Positions 1 to 8,162 of a stretch of DNA of 64,000 nucleotides are shown piece after piece. Numbering within the stretch: position 1 is the stretch's first letter; every line of letters begins with the position of its first letter. The stretch comes from Erythrobacteraceae bacterium E2-1 Yellow Sea (GTDB taxonomy: Bacteria > Pseudomonadota > Alphaproteobacteria > Sphingomonadales > Sphingomonadaceae), in contig JADCLP010000008.1 in NCBI GenBank assembly GCA_014983025.1, positions 1-64,000 on the forward strand. Direction: 5' to 3'. The notes under the pieces are model-generated. The model was not told where the DNA came from. It was given only the letters and a program-made list of their open reading frames with translations, and made no database searches. Position numbers and translations under genes: made by a program.

Positions 1-77
1 CGCATCGCGGGACATAAACACCACCCGGGTCACTTCTCGATGAAAATCCCGGGTCAACTCTCAGCGGTAATCAACAG
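1..77. mobile_element. Possible end of an IS21-type insertion sequence (partial)
   Basis: Two tandem 24-base repeats lie at 24-47 and 48-71, both beginning CCCGGGTCA and agreeing at about 17 of 24 positions, followed by TCAACA. Repeated GGGTCA-type blocks of this kind are found downstream of istB in IS21-family elements, where they act as transposase binding sites. No transposase gene is visible because the window starts here, so the assignment rests on the repeat pattern alone. Confidence 0.35.
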
Positions 78-79
78 TG

Positions 80-106
80 GGAGGGCCAAGAGCAGTCTGG
101 CCCTCC
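80..106. repeat. Inverted repeat downstream of surE
   Basis: A perfect 9-bp stem (GGAGGGCCA at 80-88 with TGGCCCTCC at 98-106) encloses a 9-base loop. There is no T-run on either side, so it is only a weak terminator candidate for the leftward TonB receptor/surE unit, whose last stop codon is about 180 bases away. The rest of 107-286 shows no gene that I can support. Confidence 0.4.
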
Positions 107-286
107 TTGCATCAAGATATCCGGACTACTTTGATGCGACACACTGCACCCACTCGAAGGTGGGCGGCCCGGCCTTCCGACTGCGTCTGCAAAAGCCAGG
201 ATCAATCAGGGGCGGTCTGGTTATGGAGGATCGCCTTCTTCATTGCAGGCACCCCCCACGCGAAATTGCGCGGTGGTGCGCCAGGC

Positions 287-1285
287 CTATTGCGCTTGTG
301 CGGGTAGCAGCGCGGTGAGTTCATCTCGGGTCAGTACCGCGTGGCCTGCCGGATAGGCATAGCCCGGCTGCATCGGACTTACCGCGATCGCTTTGCGATA
401 GATCACGCTTTCATCGTTCATCTGCTCGGGCGCGGGTGTGTCGGTGTTGAAGTCGAAGCTGACGCCCGGAAGTGCGGGAATCTCCATGCCGCGCGACTTC
501 GCCATCATCTGCATCATCGGCGAAGCGGTGGCAGCCATGTCAGTGGTAAAGCCGACCTTGTAGGCATTGTAGGTGCCAATCTCTGCGAGCTGCCAGCGCG
601 CGCCTGCGGGCTGGTCTGGAAAGTTGACGTTCAGCGCAAGGCCAGCGGGCAGCATCAGACCTTCGCCAGCACGCGCTTCGAGATGGACGACAAGATCGAC
701 TGTCAGACGCGCGACTTCGTCCGAAAGCGGATTGTCGAGATTGGCGCTTTCTGTGCCCGCTCCGGCGCTCAGCGCGATGGCTGGGATGCCGCTGACGGCG
801 GCGAATTGCGCCGCGCTGACCGTGCCCGAAGACAGGATGATCGCGCCGACGTTCTGTCCTTCATTGGGACCGGACAGCACCAGATCGGGCGCTTTGTCCC
901 AGCGCGCCTTCCCGACCACGTCCAGTCCGTGGAGCAGCGCCGCCACCGGCGTCCCATCGACATAGTGAAAATCGACCGCCGGCAGACCCGCCCGGGTCAT
1001 TGGCCCGGCTCCCGGATCACCGGGCTGTGCGGCATCATTCAGGCAGGCATTCTTTAGCGGCGCGATAGGGCGGGCGATACCGAGCGCTGCCCCCTGCCCG
1101 CTCTGATTGGTGCAGGGCACTGATACCACAACATCGTGCCCGGCCGCCTTCAGTGCTTCGTAGAGAGCCACGACATTGCTGGTCAGCCCGTCGTCATTGG
1201 TCAGGACGATGTTGCGCGCAGACCCCGCCGCCGGGACAAGGCCGAGCGCACTCGCGGCGACAAGAGCGGTGAGGAAGTGACGCAT
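287..1285 (-). CDS. surE: SurE-like 5'/3'-nucleotidase with signal peptide
   Basis: The 332-residue protein has a cleavable-looking signal peptide (about residues 1-23, ending in AGSA) directly followed by the SurE metal-site signature LTNDDG (Asp31, Asp32). A Ser in NQSGQGA (about 62) and an Asn in SGPNEGQNVG (about 140) complete the metal-binding set. SurE enzymes remove phosphate from nucleoside monophosphates and short polyphosphates. Classical SurE is cytoplasmic and about 250 residues long; this one is longer and appears exported. It lies 20 bases behind the TonB-dependent receptor on the same strand, so co-transcription is likely and a periplasmic role in nucleotide or phosphate scavenging is a reasonable inference. 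The start is the first Met before the signal peptide. Confidence 0.85.
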   Translation of the reverse strand: MRHFLTALVAASALGLVPAAGSARNIVLTNDDGLTSNVVALYEALKAAGHDVVVSVPCTNQSGQGAALGIARPIAPLKNACLNDAAQPGDPGAGPMTRAGLPAVDFHYVDGTPVAALLHGLDVVGKARWDKAPDLVLSGPNEGQNVGAIILSSGTVSAAQFAAVSGIPAIALSAGAGTESANLDNPLSDEVARLTVDLVVHLEARAGEGLMLPAGLALNVNFPDQPAGARWQLAEIGTYNAYKVGFTTDMAATASPMMQMMAKSRGMEIPALPGVSFDFNTDTPAPEQMNDESVIYRKAIAVSPMQPGYAYPAGHAVLTRDELTALLPAQAQ

Positions 1286-1305
1286 GAAAGATCCCCTTGG
1301 ACTGA

Positions 1306-3930
1306 TCAGAAGTTGAAGCGCACACCGAACAGATAGCGCTCGCCGATGCGCTCCACTTCGGACGGGGTCGCAGGCGTGCCTTCATAGGCGACATAGGTTT
1401 CGTCGGTGAGGTTGGCGAGATCTGCGAACAGGGTGATGTTCGGTGTCAACGCATATCGGGCAGTGACATCGAGATTTTCGAATCCCTGCCGGAACTCGCC
1501 CGCGCCCAGCCCACCGATGGTGTCGAGGAAGTCGGTGCGTTTCTGATAGGCAACCCGCAAGCTAAGTCCGGCATATTCGTAAAACACCGAGGCGTTCAAC
1601 ACCGTATCCGACAGCCCCTGGAAGGCGAAAGTTTCCAACTGCCCGGCCGGATTACGCGCTTCGAAATTGCCGCCCAGCAGCGTCAGGTTGCCCTGCACCC
1701 CGAGGCCGGCCAGCGCGCCGGGAAGGAAGTCGAACTGCGTCTCGACATTGAACTCGATCCCGTAGAGCGTGCCCTTGTCGCCGTTGAAGGTCGATCCCAG
1801 CAGGTAGTCCGACCGGTCGATTCCGCCGCTATTGTAGAGGTCCGAGCCGACCATCTGCTGGCTTTGGTAGAGCACGTCCTCGACCCAGCGGTGGAAGCCG
1901 CTGATCGAGGCAATCCCGTTGCTGGCGAAGTAATATTCGATCGCCGCATCCACGCCCCAGGTATATTCAGGGGTGAGGAAGGGGTTGCCCCCGCTGATCG
2001 TCGCCGAAGTGTCGCTGATCGAGGCGCCGACCCGGATCGCGGCATAGGCCGGGCGAGATACGCCGCGCTGCCCGCCCAGGCGCAGCACGATGCTGTCGCT
2101 CGCCTCATAGCGGATGTTGACGCTCGGGAAGAGGTCGAAGAAGTCCTGCGAGACCGACAATGGTGTGGCTGTCGACCCGTTCAAGACGGTTCCGGCATTG
2201 TCGATCTCGTATTGCTCGGCGCGCACCCCAGCGACCAGCTGGAACGGACCGGCATCCCACTGGGCCATGACGTAGCCTGCATAGATGCGCTCTTCCTGAT
2301 CGTAGAACGAGGTTGGCAGCACGAAATCATTCTGGTCGATCCCCGCCGCGGCCAGCGCCGCCTGCAGATCGTCGTTGAGCGCATCGTTGTCGACATAGTT
2401 GATGCTGACCCCGAGCGGGAACTGGGTGTCCCACGGCCGATCGGTGGCGTAGGCATTGGGATCGAACCCGGTGGAGGCGAGCGGAATGATCCCGCCGATG
2501 CCGATATTGTTGCCCACGATATCGCGCTTGGTCGCGTAAAGCCCGGCGCTGACCTTCAGCTCGTCCAGCTGCTTCCACGCATCGATCCGGCCCGAATAGG
2601 CGTCCGACACCACCCCTTGCACGATCGGGATGAGGATGGTGCGGGGAACGCTCTGTTCGGTGATCGGGATCGCGCTGAACTGCTCGGTGCGCGCATAGGT
2701 GGCCGGCAGGCCGGTGTCGCCGCCGCCGCCGGTCTGCACCGTGCGGAACAGCTCGACCTCGGGGAAGCGCGGATCGTTGCTGCGATCGTAATCGACCCCG
2801 ATATTGCGGATCGAGGACTGCACCAGCGGCAGATCGGTGGTGTTTTCGGTGCGGGTATAGCCGACGATGCCCTTGATGCCGCCTTCAGGCGTACCATAGT
2901 CGAACCCGGCCGAACCGATGTAGTTCTGGTTGAGATAGAGCCCGTCGTTGAAATTGGTGGTGATCGAGACATTGTCGAGGCTGCCGCTAAGCACCCCGCG
3001 CGTGCCGACCGCCGCTGCGTCGGCCAGCTCGATTTCATAGGCGTTGCGCCGTTCGTTGTCGCGGAACTCGGTGAAGATGCCGTTGACGAAGAGCTTCAAA
3101 TCATCGCTGGCGCGGACCTCGAAGGCGCCGAACAGTCCGTTGTTTTCACGCCGTAATTCGTAATTGCGGATGTCGATGTCGGTCGGCGCACCATCGGCGC
3201 TGTAGCCCGCCTCGCGGTTGTCGGTGACCTGATCGCGCATGTAGTGCGATCCCCCCAGGGTAAAGCCGATGGTGTCATTGGTCCACGACAGGCGCAGCGA
3301 GCCCGAACGCTGCTGCCCCTCGCCAAGGCTCATCAAGCCATAGCCCACATCGCCCGTGACCGAGAAACCGCGCTTGCCATCATCAAGCGGCGAGAAGGTT
3401 TGCAGATCAACCAGCGCGGTGATCGCTTCGGCGGTGATATCCGGGGTCAGCGACTTGTTGACCACCAGTTGCTGCAACAGCACCGCAGGCACCGCATCGA
3501 AGCGGAAAGCGCGCTCACCACCACCTTCGTCGGTTCCGGTCTGCGGGATGCCGTCGATGCTGACCGAAGTCCAGCGGTTGGGCGCGCCGCGCACCTGAAT
3601 GTAACGCGCCTGGCCCTGGTCGAGCTGCACCGCAACCCCCGGCAGGCGGGCGAGCGCGGCGGCGATGTTTTCGTCCGGGAAGCGGCCGACCGAGTCGGCG
3701 GTGGCGACGTCGGTGACGTTGATCGCTGCACGCTTGGCTTCGGTCGCATTTTCAAGCGAGCCGCGGATCGAGCCGGTGACGACGATCACGTTACCTGCCT
3801 CGTCCTCGCCAGCAGCGCCGGACTCGATCGAAACGTTGTCCTGAGCGGCAACCGGCATCGCCAAAAGCAACGCCCCCATTGCTCCGCCGCTCAACATAGC
3901 GACCCGGAAAGATTTAGATACTTGCAACAT
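1306..3930 (-). CDS. TonB-dependent outer membrane receptor
   Basis: The 874-residue precursor has a signal peptide (about 1-29, ending AAQ), a TonB-box-like stretch (VIVVTGS), a plug domain (about 60-170, with RFPDENIAAALARLPGV and the VRG block) and a long beta-barrel ending in the outer membrane signature GVRFNF. The plug sequence matches the large Xanthomonas/Caulobacter-type receptors common in sphingomonads, which take up sugars, peptides or other nutrients; the substrate cannot be read from the sequence. It is the first gene of a leftward pair with the exported SurE-like nucleotidase. A divergent, truncated TetR gene begins 109 bases upstream, and the shared intergenic region holds two palindromes that may be operators. 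Confidence 0.9.
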   Translation of the reverse strand: MLQVSKSFRVAMLSGGAMGALLLAMPVAAQDNVSIESGAAGEDEAGNVIVVTGSIRGSLENATEAKRAAINVTDVATADSVGRFPDENIAAALARLPGVAVQLDQGQARYIQVRGAPNRWTSVSIDGIPQTGTDEGGGERAFRFDAVPAVLLQQLVVNKSLTPDITAEAITALVDLQTFSPLDDGKRGFSVTGDVGYGLMSLGEGQQRSGSLRLSWTNDTIGFTLGGSHYMRDQVTDNREAGYSADGAPTDIDIRNYELRRENNGLFGAFEVRASDDLKLFVNGIFTEFRDNERRNAYEIELADAAAVGTRGVLSGSLDNVSITTNFNDGLYLNQNYIGSAGFDYGTPEGGIKGIVGYTRTENTTDLPLVQSSIRNIGVDYDRSNDPRFPEVELFRTVQTGGGGDTGLPATYARTEQFSAIPITEQSVPRTILIPIVQGVVSDAYSGRIDAWKQLDELKVSAGLYATKRDIVGNNIGIGGIIPLASTGFDPNAYATDRPWDTQFPLGVSINYVDNDALNDDLQAALAAAGIDQNDFVLPTSFYDQEERIYAGYVMAQWDAGPFQLVAGVRAEQYEIDNAGTVLNGSTATPLSVSQDFFDLFPSVNIRYEASDSIVLRLGGQRGVSRPAYAAIRVGASISDTSATISGGNPFLTPEYTWGVDAAIEYYFASNGIASISGFHRWVEDVLYQSQQMVGSDLYNSGGIDRSDYLLGSTFNGDKGTLYGIEFNVETQFDFLPGALAGLGVQGNLTLLGGNFEARNPAGQLETFAFQGLSDTVLNASVFYEYAGLSLRVAYQKRTDFLDTIGGLGAGEFRQGFENLDVTARYALTPNITLFADLANLTDETYVAYEGTPATPSEVERIGERYLFGVRFNF

Positions 3931-3995
3931 TAACGATACCCTTATTGCCCTGATTCGTAGGCCAGTTAGAGCGCTTGCAAGTAAGACGGGTGACA

Positions 3996-4019
3996 GTAAT
4001 ATTACAGGTTAGCGTAACC
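3996..4019. promoter_or_regulatory. Two adjacent palindromes in a divergent promoter region
   Basis: GTAATATTAC (3996-4005) is a perfect 10-bp palindrome. GGTTA-gcg-TAACC (4007-4019) is a perfect 5-bp inverted repeat with a 3-base spacer. Both lie between the divergent TonB receptor and TetR genes, 21-44 bases before the TetR start codon, which is where an autoregulatory TetR operator would be expected. Which protein binds is inference. Confidence 0.45.
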
Positions 4020-4039
4020 GACGAACGCGAGGGATTTCT

Positions 4040-4438
4040 GTGCCGAACAAAAGGGAAGAGGTCACAAAAAGATCACAAATTACGCAGAAAAACGCCTTAA
4101 ATCTGACACAATCTCGACTCGTCGACGCATTGCTCGACGTTTGGTGCACCGTGCCAGCAGATTCGATTGCGGTGCGAAGTGTGGCCAAGAAGGCGGCGGC
4201 CGCGCAGTCGTCTATTCACTATCACTTTGGTGATATGGAACGTTTGTATCTCGCTGCCAGCCGTGCTGCGTTGCGTGAGGGGCTGGTTTGGATGGAAGCG
4301 CGGCTGACGCAGCTCGACACCTTCGCCGGGGAACCGCTTCCGGCGGCGTCGCAGGCCTCGCTGATTGCCTCGACCATTGCAGACTGGACAGCCGGGCAGC
4401 GGCGATTGGCTATTTGGTCCCCATTCCGAAACATTTGA
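4040..4438 (+). pseudogene. Truncated TetR-family regulator
   Basis: The GTG-started frame gives 132 residues. The N-terminus is a TetR helix-turn-helix (about residues 24-70: VRSVAKKAAAAQSSIHYHF, then GDMERLYLAASRAAL). TetR proteins are usually about 190-220 residues; here the frame stops soon after DWTAGQRRLA, where the ligand-binding domain should continue. A +1 frame stays open for a further 90 bases or so but has no recognisable TetR continuation. Deletion or insertion next to the following recombinase genes probably cut the gene. It may once have controlled the divergent receptor. A short DNA-binding product could still be made. Confidence 0.6.
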
Positions 4439-4684
4439 GGAAAGTAGCGGGCCGGATAGCTTGTTACCGGACGATAAACTCCGCCGCTCATTTTGACGCT
4501 GCGCTACGCTTCCGTACTGAAAGGAAGGCATTTTCTCCGCAAGTTGGACCGGGAGACCAACTGGTCACTGACACGCGGTTGAGATTGGGCTTGACCCAGC
4601 ACACCCTACGCCGCCATGCGGCAGAAAGATATTGTTAATTAATAGGTTACGCGAAGTTGTTCCTCTACAGAGAGGAGCAAATCA
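4439..4684 (+). other. Non-coding stretch upstream of the recombinase unit
   Basis: No gene is supported between the truncated TetR frame and the first recombinase. The last bases contain a good ribosome binding site (GAGAGGAG, 7-8 bases before the ATG at 4685). A promoter and an attachment site would be expected here, but I see no convincing core-site repeat. Confidence 0.4.
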
Positions 4685-5941
4685 ATGCAAGCAAATGGCT
4701 ATCTGCTACCAGCGAAAGAAGCGCCGAATCATTCGCTGCCCCGATCCGGTGATGGGCGTGGGATTGGTGAAAAGGCAAAGCCGTCCAATCGGGTCCGGCT
4801 CAACGGTAATATCGCCCGGCGTAAACCGGGCAAGCGCATCCGGGAGTATTGGGATATCGACCTGCCGGGCTTTGGCCTGCGGGTAAATCCTGGCGGCAGG
4901 CGGACATGGTTCGTGCTGTTCCGCCAGCGCGGTAAGCTGCGGCGGGTATCGCTGGGGACCTCCCGCGACATCTCGCCCGTCAAGGCGCGCCGTCTAGCAC
5001 GGGCGAAGCTTGCCGAAGTAGCGTTCGATGGCCTTCCAACGCGCCAAAAGGCTCGGGCTGCCCAGAAGAGCGATGCGCCCCTAATGCGCGACTACGCCGA
5101 ACGCTTCTGGGCTGACTATTCGCGACACTGGAAACCATCGACCCGCAAGCGCAACAAGAGCGCGATCTTCAAGGAAATCCTCGGCGCGTTCGGCCACCGG
5201 CGGATCGACGAGTTGGCCAAAGGCGACATCCTGTTCTGGCGCGACAGCTTTGCAGAGCGCCCCGGCGTGTTCAATCGCACGCTGCCAGTATTCTCGGTGA
5301 TGATGGGCTATGCCGAACGCCTTGGCCTGCGACCGCGCGGCTCCAATCCGTGCAAGGGCACGCCGCGTTATAAGCGCAAACCGATGGAGCGATTTCTCGC
5401 TAACCATGAATATGCGCGGCTGGCGACTGCACTGCGAGATTACGAGGCAGAGCAGCCGCTATATGTCGCGGCGATCCGTCTATTGATCTTCACCGGCGCA
5501 CGATGCGGCGAGATCGAGCAACTGCGCTGGGAATGGGTGCAGGAGCCGCGCCTGATGCTGCCAGACAGCAAGACTGGCGCGAAGATCATCTATCTCAACC
5601 GGCAAGCCGTGGATGTGATCGCGGGCCTCCCAAACCGGACACCGAGCGGCCTGCTATTTCCTTCGGTCCGCCATCCTGAGAAGCCGATCAAGCTTAGCAT
5701 GCATTGGCCGAAAATCCGCAATTGCGCGGCCCTGCCGGATGTCCGGTTGCATGACTTGCGCCACAGCTTCGCCTCGGTCGCGATCCGCGATAACATCTCG
5801 TTGATGGTGATTGGTAAGCTGCTGGGCCACGCGCTGGCAGAAACGACCACCAAATATGCGCATCTTTCCGACGATGTCGTTGCCGATGCGGTGGAACGCG
5901 TATCCGGCTCCATCGCCAAGCTGATCGGAGTCGGACTATGA
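4685..5941 (+). CDS. Tyrosine recombinase/integrase (first of a tandem pair)
   Basis: This 418-residue protein has an N-terminal arm-binding domain of the DUF4102 type (about 45-105, DLPGFGLRV and RRVSLGT), a SAM-like core-binding domain (about 130-225) and a C-terminal catalytic domain. All catalytic residues are present: Arg273 (TGARCGE), Lys296 (DSKTGAK), His356 and Arg359 (HDLRHSF), His382 (LLGHA) and the nucleophile Tyr391 (TTTKYAHL). It cuts and rejoins DNA during integration and excision of a mobile element. The next recombinase begins inside its stop codon (ATGA overlap), so the two are probably translated together and may work as a pair. Confidence 0.9.
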   Translation: MQANGYLLPAKEAPNHSLPRSGDGRGIGEKAKPSNRVRLNGNIARRKPGKRIREYWDIDLPGFGLRVNPGGRRTWFVLFRQRGKLRRVSLGTSRDISPVKARRLARAKLAEVAFDGLPTRQKARAAQKSDAPLMRDYAERFWADYSRHWKPSTRKRNKSAIFKEILGAFGHRRIDELAKGDILFWRDSFAERPGVFNRTLPVFSVMMGYAERLGLRPRGSNPCKGTPRYKRKPMERFLANHEYARLATALRDYEAEQPLYVAAIRLLIFTGARCGEIEQLRWEWVQEPRLMLPDSKTGAKIIYLNRQAVDVIAGLPNRTPSGLLFPSVRHPEKPIKLSMHWPKIRNCAALPDVRLHDLRHSFASVAIRDNISLMVIGKLLGHALAETTTKYAHLSDDVVADAVERVSGSIAKLIGVGL

Positions 5942-7179
5942 ACGCGCTGACCCTAAGAGGTATCGTTGCTGAGGAACTGGGTAGCCTCAAACTCCACGTG
6001 GTCGGCAAGCGTGCTGGACTTGGCGAGCTGCGCAAGACGTGCTGGACTCGCGAGCTACCCGGCTTTGGTGCCCGGCATTACGCCAGCGGGCGCAAGGTCT
6101 ATATCGTCCAGGCACGGATGGAGGGGCGCACCCGCACAGTGACAATCGGCAACGCCAAGGTGCTGAGCCGTGCGCAGGCCATGGATGTTGCGCGCCGCGT
6201 GCTGCTACGCGCCCAGACTGACGAGAACCCGGCTGAGGAGCGAAAGCGGCGGCGCAAGGTTCCCTCCTACCGGGACTTCCTCAAGACCTATTGGGACCGC
6301 GTATCGCCCAAATGGAAGCAGTCCACGCTCTACACCCACCGCTACTACAAGCGGAAATATCTCGACCGGGCATTCGAAGGCCTGTTCCTCGACGAGGTCG
6401 AGGAGCGCCATGTGCAGGAATGGTTCAACCGGATTACCAACACCGGCGGTCCCGGCGCTGCCAACCGTTGCGGTGAAATCCTGCGCGCCATGTTCAACAA
6501 AGCAGAGGAATGGGGCGTGCGGCCCGAAGGCTCAAATCCCTGTCTCTATATCCGCAAGAACAAGGGGCGAAAGTGCGAACGCTTCCTGTCCGATCAGGAG
6601 TTCAAGCGGATTGGCGAAGTGCTTCACCGCCACAGCAGAGCGTTTCCGCTGCATTGCGCCGCGATCAGTCTGCTCATCCTGACCGGCTGCCGCAAGTCGG
6701 AGATCACCTGCCTCAAATGGAGCGAAGTGCGGGGGCGGCGCTTGCTGCTGACCGACAGTAAGACCGGCCCGCGCACGGTCTGGCTTGCCGAAGCGGCTGC
6801 AACCATCCTCCACGCGCTGCCGCGCCCGGTGAAACAACGCTATGTGTTCTGGAACCCGGCAACACAGCGCCCGATCACGGACATCGGCAATTTGTGGAGT
6901 AAGCTGCGCGACGAAGCGGGACTTCCCGGCGTTCGTATCCACGATCTGCGGCACAGCTTTGCCAGCCATGCCGCTGCCCATTCGGAAAACCTGCCGATGA
7001 TCGGCAAGCTGCTCGGCCACGCCGATGTGCGGACCACGACGCGCTATGCCCATCTCGACGATGGGCATGTCATCGAGGCAGCGCAGCGCATCGGCGACCA
7101 GATCGAGCAAAACATGAGCGGCTCATATTCATTGAGCCGTAACACTAAGTATGATAGTGGGCCGTTGCTGCATGACTGA
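5938..7179 (+). CDS. Tyrosine recombinase/integrase (second of a tandem pair)
   Basis: The 413-residue protein repeats the architecture of the preceding recombinase: an N-terminal DUF4102-like arm-binding domain (ELPGFGARHY, about 39-80), a core-binding domain (about 108-200) and an intact catalytic domain with Arg252 (TGCRKSE), Lys275 (DSKTG), His335/Arg338 (HDLRHSF), His361 and Tyr370 (TTTRYAHL). The two proteins are clearly related but far from identical, so this is an old duplication or a pair acquired together. The ATGA overlap with the upstream gene and the 8-base overlap with higB put four genes in one transcription unit. Confidence 0.9.
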   Translation: MNALTLRGIVAEELGSLKLHVVGKRAGLGELRKTCWTRELPGFGARHYASGRKVYIVQARMEGRTRTVTIGNAKVLSRAQAMDVARRVLLRAQTDENPAEERKRRRKVPSYRDFLKTYWDRVSPKWKQSTLYTHRYYKRKYLDRAFEGLFLDEVEERHVQEWFNRITNTGGPGAANRCGEILRAMFNKAEEWGVRPEGSNPCLYIRKNKGRKCERFLSDQEFKRIGEVLHRHSRAFPLHCAAISLLILTGCRKSEITCLKWSEVRGRRLLLTDSKTGPRTVWLAEAAATILHALPRPVKQRYVFWNPATQRPITDIGNLWSKLRDEAGLPGVRIHDLRHSFASHAAAHSENLPMIGKLLGHADVRTTTRYAHLDDGHVIEAAQRIGDQIEQNMSGSYSLSRNTKYDSGPLLHD

Positions 7180-7570
7180 GAACCCGCGCATCCGCATCTA
7201 CGCCAACCGCTGGTTCGCCAAGTTCGCGGCAAAGGAAAAGATCAGCGATGCGACGCTTGCTGATGCCGTTCATCGGGCCGAATCTGGCCTGATCGATGCC
7301 GACCTTGGCAGCGGCCTCATCAAGCAGCGTATCGCGCGCCAGGGCGGAGGCAAGTCGGGCGGTTATCGCTCGATCCTCATCTTCCGCTCGGGCGAGCGGG
7401 CCATATTCGTGTTCGCCTTCGCCAAGAGTGACAAGGCGAACCTGAGTGCGGCAGAACTGAAGGTCTATCGCAGCGCGGCCAGTATTATGCTGGGGCTGGG
7501 CGATGACCAGATCGAAACGGAAGTTGAAGCAGGCCGATTGGTCGAGGTGAAAGACGATGAGCAAGACTAA
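7172..7570 (+). CDS. higB: RelE/HigB-type toxin of a type II toxin-antitoxin system
   Basis: The product is about 132 residues from the ATG at 7172; a longer in-frame start exists at 7151, but 7172 matches the usual N-terminus. The core LIKQRIARQGGGKSGGYR followed by SGERAIFVFAFAKSDK is diagnostic of the RelE-like family PF06296 (HigB2 type), mRNA interferases that cleave transcripts at the ribosome. The gene overlaps the end of the second recombinase by 8 bases and the start of the HTH antitoxin by 14 bases, giving the toxin-first order typical of HigBA. The pair probably stabilises the mobile element. Confidence 0.85.
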   Translation: MTENPRIRIYANRWFAKFAAKEKISDATLADAVHRAESGLIDADLGSGLIKQRIARQGGGKSGGYRSILIFRSGERAIFVFAFAKSDKANLSAAELKVYRSAASIMLGLGDDQIETEVEAGRLVEVKDDEQD

Positions 7571-7886
7571 GGCAAAGACCTACAAGAGCGAGGCGATGGC
7601 CGCCGTCCACGAGATGATGGAAGGCCTCCACGACGCGGGCAGTATCGACAAGCGCACCATGCGCGAGTTCGATGAAGCGTGCCTTGCGCCCGCGCCCATT
7701 CTGTCGCCCGACGAGATCAAAGCGATCCGCGAAGCGGAGCATGTCTCGCAACCGGTGTTCGCGCGCTATCTCAACGTGTCGAAGAACCTTGTGTCGGACT
7801 GGGAACGCGGAGCGAAGAAGCCAGGAGGTCCGGCTCTGAGGCTACTGTCGATCATCCAGCGCAATGGGCTCGATGCGGTGGCTTGA
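7557..7886 (+). CDS. higA: HigA-type XRE helix-turn-helix antitoxin
   Basis: This 109-residue protein has a C-terminal XRE helix-turn-helix (about 52-105: LSPDEIKAIREAEHVSQPVFARYLNVSKN split across two helices, then SDWERGAKKP), the layout of NadS/HigA antitoxins that bind the toxin with one end and the operon promoter with the other. The start codon lies 14 bases inside higB. It should neutralise the HigB-type toxin and repress its own transcription. The relevant promoter would lie before the recombinases, since there is no room for one directly upstream of higB. Confidence 0.85.
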   Translation: MSKTKAKTYKSEAMAAVHEMMEGLHDAGSIDKRTMREFDEACLAPAPILSPDEIKAIREAEHVSQPVFARYLNVSKNLVSDWERGAKKPGGPALRLLSIIQRNGLDAVA

Positions 7887-8162
7887 ACGGGGCGGTTTTC
7901 AGAACGGCAGGAATTTTGAAAGGTGCGGCAAAGCGGCCATTTGCAGCCCGTGCCAAGCAGAGACGGCTCCGGACCCAAGACCTTCCGGCGGCTTGCGACC
8001 CAGACCCGGTCGTTCACGATCAAAGGATTGAACGTCTGCTTGCGCCGGAAGCCGCCGGGCGGCTTTCGGGATCCAGCCTCGACCCCGCTGATGGCTGCAC
8101 GTGGGTGGAAACCCGAAGGGCCGCTTACAACCCGACGTGGTGTAGTAGAAAATCGAGCGCAC
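7887..8162. other. Decayed intergenic DNA after higA
   Basis: No supported gene. Around 7897-7960 the sequence (GAACGGCAGGAATTTT and then gcggcaaagcggccattt) resembles the stretch at 14557-14600 (GAACGGCAGCAATTTTT, then gaggctaagccgccatct), so both may be remnants of the same dispersed sequence. The marR stop codon closes the region. Confidence 0.3.

Noticed and set aside
1864..3156. A 430-codon open frame opposite the TonB receptor
   Set aside because: It is a mirror of the GC-rich receptor coding strand, with no motifs, start signal or neighbours.
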